Source: Nocardioides lijunqiniae (GTDB lineage: Bacteria; Actinomycetota; Actinomycetes; Propionibacteriales; Nocardioidaceae). Taken from it: a DNA stretch of 64,000 bases. Location of the stretch: the NCBI RefSeq assembly GCF_015024225.1, contig NZ_JACJGM010000027.1, positions 34,349 to 98,348 of the forward strand, written 5' to 3'. The notes below the pieces were generated by a model. It did no database searches. It was not told the DNA's origin and worked only from the letters and a program-made list of their open reading frames with translations. Position numbers and translations under genes: made by a program. Below are positions 35,308-43,616 of this stretch, one piece after another; the first letter of the stretch is position 1, and each line of letters opens with the position of its first letter.

Positions 35308-36197
35308 GCCCCCTGCACGTCGGGGTCGACATCGGCGGCACCAAGGTGCTGGCGGGCGAGGTCTCGACCGAGGGGCGCGTCCTGCGCACCGCCCGGCGGC
35401 GTACTCCCGGACGACTGGCCGACCCGCGCGAGCTGGACGACGCCGTCACCGAGGCCGTCGAGGAGGTCGCCGACGGCCGCCCGCTGACGTCCGTGGGCCT
35501 CTCCGTCGCGGGCCTCGTCGACGTGGCCCGCGGTCGGGTGCGCTTCTCCACGCACCTGCCCTGGCAGGAGGACGACACCGCGGCGCGGCTGACGGCCCGC
35601 TGGGGCGTGCCGGTGCTGCTCGACAACGACGTCTCGTGCGCCGCCATCGCGGAGCTGGCCTTCGGGCGAGGTCTCTCGCACTCCGACTTCCTGCTGGTGA
35701 CCATCGGCACCGGCATCGGCGGCGCCATCATCCACCGCGGCAGCCTGTGGCGCGGCGCCAACGGCATGGCGGGGGAGTTCGGCCACGTGCGTGTGGTGCC
35801 CGACGGCCGCGTCTGCGAGTGCGGGATGCGCGGCTGCCTCGAGGAGTACGCCAGCGGCAACGCATTGCTGCGCCTGGCCGGCGACGCCTACGAGGACGGG
35901 CAGGCGGTCACCGCGGCCGCCCACGCCGGCGACCCGGTGGCGATCCAGGCGATCACCTCGGTCGGCGACTGGTTCGGCATCGGCCTGGCCGGGCTCGTGG
36001 GCTCCTTCGACCCGGCCGCGCTGGTCATCGGGGGCGGCGTCGTGGACGCGGGGGAGCTGCTGCTGAGTCCCACGCGGGTCGCGCTCGAGCGCCACCTGGT
36101 CGGGGCGGGCCACCGCGACCTGCCGCCGCTGCTCGTCGCCGCCTGCGGTCCCGCCGCCGGCATGGTGGGCGCCGCCCACCTCGCACGCACCGGCTGA
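35304..36197 (+). CDS. Second ROK-family sugar kinase
   Basis: A 297-residue paralogue of the preceding kinase with GVDIGGTKVLAGEV, LLDNDVSCAAIAELAFG (catalytic region), the zinc motif CECGMRGCLEEYASG and VIGGGVVDAGELLL. All kinase residues appear intact and no DNA-binding domain is present, so it should be an enzyme, not a NagC-like repressor. Substrate may be glucose, mannose or an amino sugar. GTG start in a GTGA overlap; the pair looks like a local duplication that diverged long ago. Confidence 0.9.
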   Translation: MSPLHVGVDIGGTKVLAGEVSTEGRVLRTARRRTPGRLADPRELDDAVTEAVEEVADGRPLTSVGLSVAGLVDVARGRVRFSTHLPWQEDDTAARLTARWGVPVLLDNDVSCAAIAELAFGRGLSHSDFLLVTIGTGIGGAIIHRGSLWRGANGMAGEFGHVRVVPDGRVCECGMRGCLEEYASGNALLRLAGDAYEDGQAVTAAAHAGDPVAIQAITSVGDWFGIGLAGLVGSFDPAALVIGGGVVDAGELLLSPTRVALERHLVGAGHRDLPPLLVAACGPAAGMVGAAHLARTG

Positions 36198-36206
36198 GGC
36201 CGGACG

Positions 36207-36647
36207 CTAGACGACGGCGCCGTCGTCGTCGGGGTCGCGGGGTCCCCGGGGCATCTGCACGACGAGGTAGAGGAAGCCGCCGACGAACGCCGCCACCAGC
36301 AGGTAGGCGACCAGGGCGGGCAGTTCGACGCCGAGCACCAGGCACACGAGCAGGATGGCGGGGCCGCCGAAGAGGCCGACCCAGGCGACCGTGCGGTCGG
36401 GGCTGGTCGTGGGCAGCGGTGGCGGGGGAGGCGGGACGAACCGGTCGGTCGTCCAGTCGGCGTCGGGGTAGCCCTCGTCCCAGCCGGCGGCACCGGCGGC
36501 CTCGGGGCCCGGCTGTGGCTCCTGCTGCGGCTCCGGGAGGGGCTCCGCGACCGGTTCGGCCGCAGGCGGCTCCGGGTCGAGGTCGGCCCGCTCCCCGAAG
36601 TTCTCGACGATCGCGCGCCACGCCTCGTCGTCGTTGTCGCGCTGCAC
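36207..36647 (-). CDS. Hypothetical membrane protein with Pro/Glu-rich N-terminus
   Basis: A 146-residue protein. Residues 1-85 are acidic and proline-rich (with an uninterrupted run of six Pro), likely disordered in the cytosol. Two hydrophobic segments (about 90-108 and 110-130) form a hairpin, followed by a short acidic tail. The ribosome context and GC3 pattern fit a gene. No family recognised. It is 9 bp after the alpha/beta hydrolase gene and converges on the ROK kinase. Confidence 0.7.
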   Translation of the reverse strand: MQRDNDDEAWRAIVENFGERADLDPEPPAAEPVAEPLPEPQQEPQPGPEAAGAAGWDEGYPDADWTTDRFVPPPPPPLPTTSPDRTVAWVGLFGGPAILLVCLVLGVELPALVAYLLVAAFVGGFLYLVVQMPRGPRDPDDDGAVV

Positions 36648-36656
36648 GTCTCGAGG

Positions 36657-37427
36657 TTACTCGGCGGTGGTGCGCGCCACGAACGCAGCGGAGTCCTCGA
36701 AGATCTGCGGAGCGTCGTTGTCGAGGGTGGCGACGTGGTAGCTCTCGGTCAGCGGGACGACGGTCACGTCGCGCGAGGACACGGTGCTGGTGATCAGCGG
36801 CTGCGACGCCTCGTCGACGACGTGGTCGACCGACGAGCGGAAGTACAGGATCGGGCAGGTGACCTTGGGCAGGTCGGCGACCAGCGGCGGCCAGGCGCGC
36901 ATCAGCGTGTGGATGGCCTTGAGGGGGGTGCGGTCGTAGCCGTGCTCGTCGGCACCGGGCTTCTTGATGTCGTTGGCCAGACCGGGGAACGACGGCACCA
37001 GGTGCTTGAGCACCGGCAGCAGCTTGACGTCGAGCCGCTTGCTGGCCACCGCCGGGTTGACGAGCACGAGGCCGGAGACCCGGTCGGCGTGGTCGGCGGC
37101 CAGCCGCAGGGTGAGCGCGCCGCCCATCGACAGCCCGCCGACGACGACCGCGTCGTTGTCGCGGCTCAGGGCCTCGAAGGCGCGGGTGAGCTCGGCGTAC
37201 CAGTCGTCCCAGGTGGTGGTGTTGCACTCCTGCCAGCTGGTGCCGTGACCCGGCAGCCGCGGGACCGAGACGGCGTACCCCCGGGCGGCCAGGTGCTCGC
37301 CCCAGGGCTTGATCGAGGCGGGCTGGCCGGTGAAGCCGTGGCTGAGCAGGACGCCGACGCGGCGACCGCCCGTCAGCTCGGGGCGCGCCGCGACGGTCAG
37401 GGGCGACGCGTGGGGGTCGATCGTCAT
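36657..37427 (-). CDS. Alpha/beta hydrolase, carboxylesterase-like
   Basis: The 256-residue enzyme has the oxyanion-side HGFTGQPASIKPWGEHLAAR, nucleophile elbow GGLSMGGALTL with the catalytic Ser, Asp in YFRSSVDHVVD and His in TESYHVATLDND. It resembles Est30-like carboxylesterases and monoacylglycerol lipases. The ATG at 37427 is chosen; an in-frame start six codons upstream is possible. Divergent from the acyltransferase gene, with which a lipid-related role would be coherent. Confidence 0.88.
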   Translation of the reverse strand: MTIDPHASPLTVAARPELTGGRRVGVLLSHGFTGQPASIKPWGEHLAARGYAVSVPRLPGHGTSWQECNTTTWDDWYAELTRAFEALSRDNDAVVVGGLSMGGALTLRLAADHADRVSGLVLVNPAVASKRLDVKLLPVLKHLVPSFPGLANDIKKPGADEHGYDRTPLKAIHTLMRAWPPLVADLPKVTCPILYFRSSVDHVVDEASQPLITSTVSSRDVTVVPLTESYHVATLDNDAPQIFEDSAAFVARTTAE

Positions 37428-37533
37428 GCGGGAATCATGCACCACGGCGGTGGTAGGTGAGAGGCGCTCCCAGGTACTACGCTGCGAGCAGTCAGGGCTG
37501 CCGCCGGGGCTCGACGATGAGGAAGGTGCTTCG

Positions 37534-38298
37534 TTGTTCTACTGGTTCCTCAAGTGGATCGCCCTGGGTCCGCTGCTGCGCGTGGTGTTCCGGCCCCAGG
37601 TCGAGGGCGCCGAGCACGTGCCCGAGGAGGGCGCCGCGATCCTGGCCAGCAACCACCTCTCCTACGCCGACTGGCTGTTCATGCCGCTCACGCTGTCGCG
37701 CCGCGTGACGTTCGTGGCCAAGGCGGAGTACTTCACCACCCCCGGCATCAAGGGCTGGTTCCAGAAGCAGTTCTTCTCCGGCGCGGGGCAGGTCCCCATC
37801 GACCGCGCCAGCGGGTCGGCCGCCGAGGGCGCGCTGTCGTCGGCGAAGCGGATCCTCGGTGAGGGCGACCTCTTCGGCATCTACCCCGAGGGCACCCGCT
37901 CCCACGACGGCCGCCTCTACCGCGGCAAGACCGGCGTCGCCCGGCTCGCGCTCGAGACCGGCGTGCCCGTGATCCCCGTGGCCGTCGTCGGCACCGACGT
38001 GGTGGCGCCCCCGGGCAAGACCTTCGGGTCGTTCACCCGTCCGGTGGTGCGCTTCGGCAAGCCGCTCGACTTCTCGCGCTACGCCGGCATGGAGAACGAC
38101 CGCTACATCCTGCGCTCGATCACCGACGAGATCATGTACGAGATCATGCGCCTCTCCGGGCAGGAGTACGTCGACCTCTACGCCTCGCGCGCCAAGGAGG
38201 AGTCGAAGCGGCTCGAGGCCGAGGCCAGGGCCAACGCCCAGGAGAAGACGGAGTCGATCACGCCCTCGGACGACGACGAGCAGAAGAAGGCGTCCTGA
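37534..38298 (+). CDS. 1-acyl-sn-glycerol-3-phosphate acyltransferase (PlsC family)
   Basis: The 254-residue enzyme transfers an acyl chain in phospholipid synthesis. The catalytic motif NHLSYAD (HX4D) and the substrate motif YPEGTRSHDG are present, followed by a Lys/Glu-rich C-terminal tail. A membrane-associated N-terminus (FYWFLKWIALGPLLRVVF) is seen. The start is TTG at 37534: a gaggaagg ribosome site lies at 37519-37526 and upstream codons in frame look non-coding. The M. tuberculosis counterpart by position is Rv2182c. Confidence 0.92.
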   Translation: MFYWFLKWIALGPLLRVVFRPQVEGAEHVPEEGAAILASNHLSYADWLFMPLTLSRRVTFVAKAEYFTTPGIKGWFQKQFFSGAGQVPIDRASGSAAEGALSSAKRILGEGDLFGIYPEGTRSHDGRLYRGKTGVARLALETGVPVIPVAVVGTDVVAPPGKTFGSFTRPVVRFGKPLDFSRYAGMENDRYILRSITDEIMYEIMRLSGQEYVDLYASRAKEESKRLEAEARANAQEKTESITPSDDDEQKKAS

Positions 38299-38378
38299 CC
38301 CAGCTCAGGCTCCGGCTGTGGAGCCGGCCCGCGCTCCACGTCGAGGACCGGCTGTTCCGGGCGCTGGGCATCCTGCGG

Positions 38379-39437
38379 GTGGTCCTGCTGGTCAACGCGC
38401 TCGGGCTCAACCTCTACCGCGCCGACAGCTTCGAGCACCCTCGCTGGGCGGTGGTGTGCTGGGTGGTCATGGCGGTGTGGACCGGCGTCACGGTCAAGGC
38501 CTACTCCGACCCGGACCGGCGTACCCACTGGCTGCTGGGCGCCGACCTCGCCGTGGCCGTGGGGCTGCTCGCCGCCACGCCTTTCGTCAAGGGCATGTGG
38601 TTCAACGCCTCGATCCCGGGCTTCTGGGTGGCGTGCGCGATCTTCGCCTGGGCCATCCAGCTGCAGTGGCGCGGCGGCCTGGTCGCCTCGGTCTGCGTCG
38701 CCCTCACCGACGCGCTGGCGCGCGACGACCTCACCCAGGGCAACTACGGCAACCTCTTCCTGCTCCTGATCTGCGGTCCGATCGTGGGCTTCCTGTGCCA
38801 GTCGCTGACGCTGATGGCGCGCGAGCGCGACGAGGCCCAGCGGGTCGCGCTGGCCGAGGCCGAGCGCGCCCGGCTGGCCCGCACCGTCCACGACGGCGTG
38901 CTGCAGGTGCTGGCGCTGGTGCAGCGCCGAGGGACCGAGCTGGGGGGCGAGGCCGCCGACCTCGGCCGCCTGGCGGGGGAGCAGGAGCAGGTGCTGCGCA
39001 CGCTCATCCGCTCGCAGGACGCGGTGTCCTCCACCGCCCCCGACGCCACCGCCGACCTGGCCGCCGCGCTGGCCGAGCTCGGCGCGCGGGGCCACGTCAC
39101 CGTCGCCGCTCCCGGTACGCCGGTCGAGCTGCCCGTCGCGGTGGTCGCCGAGCTGAGGGCGGTCGTGTCCGCGTGCCTGGACAACGTGGCGGTGCACGTC
39201 GGGCCCGACGCGCCCGCGTGGGTGCTGCTCGAGGCGTTCCCCGACCGGGTCGAGGTGTCGGTGCGCGACGAGGGCCCCGGCATCCCCGAGGGCCGGCTCG
39301 ACGCGGCGGCGAGCGAGGGTCGCCTCGGCGTGCGCGAGTCGATCTGCGGACGGGTCGCCGACCTGGGCGGCACGGCCGAGCTCACCACCGGGTCCTTCGG
39401 CACCGAGTGGGAGATCGTGGTGCCCCGAGGGGCCTAG
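38379..39437 (+). CDS. MacS-family sensor histidine kinase
   Basis: From GTG 38379 the protein has 352 residues: about five to six membrane helices (1-148), then RLARTVHDGVLQVLALVQRRG with phosphoacceptor His171 and an ATPase domain with VRDEGPGIPEGRL. This is the MacS type of NarL-class kinase. The frame stays open and looks coding for 28 codons upstream, with conserved-looking RLFRALGILRVVLLVNALG, back to CTG 38295, which overlaps the plsC stop as CTGA. That start would give 380 residues, but no ATG, GTG or TTG exists there. Stop codon shares CTAG with the convergent ABC gene. Confidence 0.88.
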   Translation: MVLLVNALGLNLYRADSFEHPRWAVVCWVVMAVWTGVTVKAYSDPDRRTHWLLGADLAVAVGLLAATPFVKGMWFNASIPGFWVACAIFAWAIQLQWRGGLVASVCVALTDALARDDLTQGNYGNLFLLLICGPIVGFLCQSLTLMARERDEAQRVALAEAERARLARTVHDGVLQVLALVQRRGTELGGEAADLGRLAGEQEQVLRTLIRSQDAVSSTAPDATADLAAALAELGARGHVTVAAPGTPVELPVAVVAELRAVVSACLDNVAVHVGPDAPAWVLLEAFPDRVEVSVRDEGPGIPEGRLDAAASEGRLGVRESICGRVADLGGTAELTTGSFGTEWEIVVPRGA

Positions 39438-40201
39438 CGCGCCTCGAGCACCCGTCGCAGGAACTGCTGGGTGCGCTCGTGCTGCGGGTCGGTGAGCACC
39501 TCGGCGCTGCCGCGCTCGGCCACGACCCCGCCGTCGAGGAACAGCACCTGGTCGCAGACGTCGCGCGCGAAGCGCACCTCGTGGGTGACGATCACCATCG
39601 TCCAGCCCTGCTGGGAGAGGTCGCGCACCACGCCGAGGACCTCGCCGACGAGCTCGGGGTCGAGGGCCGAGGTCGGCTCGTCGAGGAGCACGACGTCCGG
39701 CTTGAGCGCCAGCGCGCGGGCGATGCCCACGCGCTGCTGCTGGCCGCCGGACAGGTCCGCCGGGCGGGCGTCCTCGCGGCCGGCGAGTCCCACCTGCTCG
39801 AGCAGCTGGCGGGCGTCGGCCACGGCCTCGTCCTCCGGCCGCCCCTGCACCTGCACGGGGCCCTCGATGAGGTTGCCGAGCACGGTCTTGTGGGGGAAGA
39901 GGTGGTGGGACTGGAACACCATGCCGCTGCGCGAGCGCAGCGCCCGGATCTCGCGGCGCCGCGTGGCCTTGTCGCCGGGCAGCTCGCCGAAGTCCACCGA
40001 GGCGTCCCCGATGCGCACCAGCCCGGCGTCCGGGGTCTCCAGCACGTTCATCGAGCGCAGCACGGTGGTCTTGCCCGAGCCCGACGGGCCCAGCAGCACC
40101 GTCGCGGTGCCCGAGGCGGCGGTGAAGTCGACCCCGCGCAGCACGGGGGTGTCCCCGAAGGACTTGGCGAGCCCGTGGACCTCGATCAGCGGCGTGCTCA
40201 T
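39434..40201 (-). CDS. Polar amino-acid ABC transporter ATP-binding protein
   Basis: A 255-residue ATPase of the GlnQ/HisP type. Walker A GPSGSGKTT, Q-loop MVFQSHHLFPHKTV, signature LSGGQQQRVGIARALAL, Walker B VVLLDEPTSALDPE and switch His in VIVTHEVRFA are intact. Its ATG overlaps the stop of the substrate-binding/permease gene (ATGA), so the importer is a two-gene operon. Substrate is probably a polar amino acid or cystine. Confidence 0.95.
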   Translation of the reverse strand: MSTPLIEVHGLAKSFGDTPVLRGVDFTAASGTATVLLGPSGSGKTTVLRSMNVLETPDAGLVRIGDASVDFGELPGDKATRRREIRALRSRSGMVFQSHHLFPHKTVLGNLIEGPVQVQGRPEDEAVADARQLLEQVGLAGREDARPADLSGGQQQRVGIARALALKPDVVLLDEPTSALDPELVGEVLGVVRDLSQQGWTMVIVTHEVRFARDVCDQVLFLDGGVVAERGSAEVLTDPQHERTQQFLRRVLEAR

Positions 40202-41679
40202 ACGGCGTACCTTCCCAGTCGCTTCTCCAGCTTGCCCTGACCGACGGACAGCGCGAAGCAGATGACCCAGTAGTAGAGCGCCGCGAACATGTAGAGCGGC
40301 AGGTACTGCTGGCTGAACGCGGCGGCGTTCTGCGCCTCCCGGAACAGGTCGGTCACGAGCACGACGGAGACCAGGGAGGTGTCCTTGACCAGCGACAGCA
40401 GCGAGTTGGACAGCGGTGGCACGGCGATCCGCGCGGCTTGGGGGAGCACGATGCGGCGCATCGCCTGCCAGCGCTCCATGCCGATGGTGGTGGCGGCCTC
40501 GAGCTGGCCCCGCGGGACCGACAGGATCGAGGCGCGGATGATCTCGGCGGCGTACCCGCCGACGTTGAGGCTCAGCGCCAGGCAGGCGGCCAGGAAGCCG
40601 GGAAGCGTCAGCCCGACCTGCGGGAAGCCGTAGAAGAAGATGAACAGCTGCACCAGCAGCGGCGTGCCGCGGATCAGCGAGATGTAGAAGCGCGCGGGCG
40701 CGCTCAGGAGCCGCGACGGCGACATCCGGGCCAGCGCCACGGCCAGACCGATCAGCAGACCCGCCACGAAGCTGATGGCGGTCAGCGGGATCGTGCCGAG
40801 GATGGCGCCGCGCAGCATCGGCCACGCGACGTCCTGCAGGACCTCGCCCCACGAGCGCGGGTCCCGGTCGGTGGTGACGTCGACCTCGTCGGGGTTCTCG
40901 ACCGAGACGTCGGCGCCGAAGTACTTCTCGGAGATGTCGGCGAGCGTGCCGTCGGCTCCGAGCCGCTCCAGCGCCTGGTCGGCCTGGTCGCGCAGCTGCT
41001 GCTGGGACTGGGGGAACACCAGCGCCTGCCGGCTGATCTCGTCGCCGGCGTTGCCGGTGATCTTGATGTCGTCGGAGCCGGTGGAGGCGAGGTAGTCGAG
41101 CACCGCGATGTTGTCGTTGACGATCACGTCGACGCGGCCCTGGACGAGCAGCTCGGCGGCCTGCGCGAAGCCCTCGACCGACTGCACCTTCGCCCCGGCG
41201 TCGCGCGCGACCTGGGCCCAGTTGCTCGTCTCCGACTGCGCGGCGGTGAGGCCCTTCAGGTCCTCGAGGCTGGTGATGTCGTCGGTGTCGGCCGCGGTCA
41301 CGATCACGCCGCGCGAGTAGGTGTAGGGCCGGGTGAACAGGTAGCGCGCCTCGCGCTCGGGGTTGATCGTCACCTGGTTGGCGATGACGTCGATCCGGCC
41401 CGCGTCGAGCGCCGGGAAGAGTGCGTCGAACGTCGACTGCACGTAGTCCGGCTCGCTCCAGCCCGCCTCCTTCGCGACGGCGTCCATCACCTCGATGTCG
41501 TAGCCGGTGAGGTCCTCGTTGCTGGGGTCGACGAACGTGAAGGGCGGGTAGGTGCCCTCCGTGCCGACCCGCACGACGCGGCCGTCGCCCTCGCCGTCCG
41601 CGTGGGCGGGGGTCGCGAGCAGGGCACTCAGGCCGAGCAGCACGCCCAGGATCGCCAGGACCCGATTCCTCGTCTTCAC
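40198..41679 (-). CDS. Fused substrate-binding protein and permease of amino-acid ABC importer
   Basis: A 493-residue fusion. Signal peptide (about 1-27, ATPAHA), then an SBP_bac_3 solute-binding domain (about 38-270: VGTYPPFTFVDP-like start, GYDIEVMDAVAKEAGW), then a HisM/GlnP-type permease (about 285-490) with five helices and the EAA-loop LEAATTIGMERWQAMRRIVLPQA. Such SBP-permease chains occur in Gram-positive GlnP systems. GTG start at 41679. A separate binding protein gene is not needed, so this plus the ATPase is a complete importer. Confidence 0.93.
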   Translation of the reverse strand: MKTRNRVLAILGVLLGLSALLATPAHADGEGDGRVVRVGTEGTYPPFTFVDPSNEDLTGYDIEVMDAVAKEAGWSEPDYVQSTFDALFPALDAGRIDVIANQVTINPEREARYLFTRPYTYSRGVIVTAADTDDITSLEDLKGLTAAQSETSNWAQVARDAGAKVQSVEGFAQAAELLVQGRVDVIVNDNIAVLDYLASTGSDDIKITGNAGDEISRQALVFPQSQQQLRDQADQALERLGADGTLADISEKYFGADVSVENPDEVDVTTDRDPRSWGEVLQDVAWPMLRGAILGTIPLTAISFVAGLLIGLAVALARMSPSRLLSAPARFYISLIRGTPLLVQLFIFFYGFPQVGLTLPGFLAACLALSLNVGGYAAEIIRASILSVPRGQLEAATTIGMERWQAMRRIVLPQAARIAVPPLSNSLLSLVKDTSLVSVVLVTDLFREAQNAAAFSQQYLPLYMFAALYYWVICFALSVGQGKLEKRLGRYAV

Positions 41680-41730
41680 TGCACAAGCGTAGTCACGGGT
41701 CGGCGCGGTGCGCCGCCCTAGGCTCGCTCT

Positions 41731-42240
41731 GTGACCATCCACAGCACGCACCCCTTCGCCGACCCCGACCCCGACCCGGTACGCCGGCTGCGCGGTCGGC
41801 TCGGCGGCGCGGTGAGCCTGTGGACGACCGGGTCGGGTCGCGACCGCTCCGGGCTGACCGTCACCTCGCTGATGCTCGCCCAAGGCGAGCCCGCCCACCT
41901 GCTCGGGCTCCTCGACCCGGACGCCGACCTCACCGAGTCCCTCGTCGACGCCGGACGCGGCGTCGTGCAGCTGCTCTCGTGGCCGGACCGCGACCTCGCC
42001 GAGGCCTTCGCCGGCACCGCCCCCGCCCCGGGCGGCCCCTTCCGGATGTCGCCCTTCGAGGACACCGAGTGGGGACCGCGCCTCGCCTCCGCCGACACCT
42101 GGGCCGGCGTCACCGTCGTCGACACCCGCGAGGTCGGCTGGTCGCTGGAGCTCACCTGCCGCATCGACGCGGTCACCGTCGGCGACGACGAGGCGCCGCT
42201 GCTGCACCGCCGCGGACGCTACGTGCGGCCGGACGCGTGA
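41731..42240 (+). CDS. Flavin reductase-like (FMN split-barrel) protein
   Basis: A 169-residue protein with the split-barrel pattern GGAVSLWTTGSGRDRSGLTVTSLMLAQGEPA, where the GLTVTS segment usually contacts the flavin phosphate. The family includes flavin reductases and FMN-binding oxidoreductases. It starts GTG, is divergent from the ABC operon and its stop overlaps the next gene (GTGA). Physiological substrate unknown. Confidence 0.8.
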   Translation: MTIHSTHPFADPDPDPVRRLRGRLGGAVSLWTTGSGRDRSGLTVTSLMLAQGEPAHLLGLLDPDADLTESLVDAGRGVVQLLSWPDRDLAEAFAGTAPAPGGPFRMSPFEDTEWGPRLASADTWAGVTVVDTREVGWSLELTCRIDAVTVGDDEAPLLHRRGRYVRPDA

Positions 42241-42920
42241 CGTTCCCGCGCGACAAGGTCCTCCTGCGGCAGGCGGGCACGTCGAGCCGCGTGGTCGACC
42301 CCGGGATCGAGCTCGCCCTCGAGCGGGTGTGGGCCGACCAGCTCGCCGAGGCGGCGGCTCGCGGGCTGCTGCTGACCGACGCGCCGGCGTACCGGCTGGA
42401 GTCGACGGTCGAGCACGAAGGAGTGCTGGAGCTCGGGCTCGCGATGGAGCCCTACCGCGTGCACTCGGCCATGAAGGTGCTGCACCGCGACCCACGGGTC
42501 CGCCCCGAGCACCACGACCGGACACTCGTCGCGGACGGCCTGGTGCGCACGACCGACGACCACTACCTCCTGCTCCGCACGCCCAAGGTCACCGGGGTCG
42601 AGCTCCAGCTGGTGGGCGGCACGGCCTCGCCCGCGCAGCGCGTCCTCGAGACCGCCGACGACCTGTTCGGCTTCATGTCGCAGCGGGTGGAGCGGGCGCT
42701 GGGGGTGGAGGCGGCGGAGGTGCGCGTCCTCGGCCTGCGGGGGCTGGTGCACCTGGAGGTCGGCTGCGTCAACGCCGTCTTCGACGTACGGCTGACGGTC
42801 CGGGCCGACGAGGTGCGCCCGGGCCGCGGATCCGAGGTGGTCGTGGTGCCGGCCGCCGGGCTGCGCGACTTCCTCGCCGCCGGTCCGGCGTACCTCCCGT
42901 CGGTCGCCGCCCTGCTCTAG
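42237..42920 (+). CDS. Hypothetical protein, possibly a degenerate Nudix-like fold
   Basis: A 227-residue soluble protein translationally coupled to the flavin reductase-like gene. The middle part reads VRTTDDHYLLLRTPKVTGVE then LQLVGGTASP and a helix QRVERALGV, an arrangement reminiscent of Nudix hydrolases (strand, loop, helix), but the Nudix box GX5EX7REUXEEXGU is not present. Catalysis of the standard type is therefore unlikely. The family is not recognised with certainty. It lies 21 bp upstream of the MacR-like regulator and may be co-transcribed with it. Confidence 0.65.
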   Translation: MTFPRDKVLLRQAGTSSRVVDPGIELALERVWADQLAEAAARGLLLTDAPAYRLESTVEHEGVLELGLAMEPYRVHSAMKVLHRDPRVRPEHHDRTLVADGLVRTTDDHYLLLRTPKVTGVELQLVGGTASPAQRVLETADDLFGFMSQRVERALGVEAAEVRVLGLRGLVHLEVGCVNAVFDVRLTVRADEVRPGRGSEVVVVPAAGLRDFLAAGPAYLPSVAALL

Positions 42921-42941
42921 GTCGTGAGTAGGGTCCAGCCC

Positions 42942-43613
42942 ATGCAGCCGGAGACGACCGACGACCAGCCGACCCGGGTGATGGTCGTCGACGACCACCC
43001 GATGTGGCGCGACGCCGTCGAGCGCGACCTGCAGGCCGCGGGCTTCGACGTCGTCGGCGTCGCGAGCAACGGCACCGAGGCGCTGGCGCGGTTCCCGGCC
43101 TGCCGGCCGCAGGTGGTGGTGCTGGACCTGCAGATCCCCGAGCCCAACGGCGTCGCGGTCACCGCGGAGGTGCTGCGCCAGGACCCGGCGGCGCGGGTGC
43201 TGATCCTGTCGGCGTCGGGGGAGCAGGCCGACGTGCTGGAGGCGGTGAAGGCCGGCGCGACCGGCTACCTGGTCAAGTCGGCCTCGCGCGAGGAGCTCCT
43301 GTCCGCCGTACGGCGGGTGGCCGCGGGCGACACGGTGTTCACGCCCGGTCTCGCGGGGCTGGTGCTGGGGGAGTTCCGTCGGCTGCTGGAGCCGGTCGAG
43401 GACCCGATGCGTCCGCAGCTGACCGAGCGCGAGACCGAGATCCTCAAGATGGTCGCGAAGGGCATGTCCTACAAGCAGATCGCGGAGCGGCTGGTGCTCT
43501 CGCACCGCACCGTGCAGAACCACGTGCAGAACACCCTGCGCAAGCTGCAGATGCACAACCGCGTCGAGCTCACGCGCTGGGCCATCGAGCAGGGGCTCGA
43601 CGAGGACGACTGA
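42942..43613 (+). CDS. MacR-like NarL/LuxR response regulator
   Basis: A 223-residue regulator. Receiver domain: MVVDDHP acidic pocket, Asp62 phosphoacceptor in VVLDLQIPEPNG and LVKSAS with the conserved lysine. A LuxR-type HTH follows (LTERETEILKMVAKGMSYKQIAERL then SHRTVQNHVQN). ATG 42942 is used; GTG 42924 is an alternative. It is probably the partner of the MacS-type kinase at 38379, from which it is separated by four genes. In Streptomyces MacRS controls envelope lipoprotein genes. Confidence 0.92.
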   Translation: MQPETTDDQPTRVMVVDDHPMWRDAVERDLQAAGFDVVGVASNGTEALARFPACRPQVVVLDLQIPEPNGVAVTAEVLRQDPAARVLILSASGEQADVLEAVKAGATGYLVKSASREELLSAVRRVAAGDTVFTPGLAGLVLGEFRRLLEPVEDPMRPQLTERETEILKMVAKGMSYKQIAERLVLSHRTVQNHVQNTLRKLQMHNRVELTRWAIEQGLDEDD

Positions 43614-43616
43614 CCC

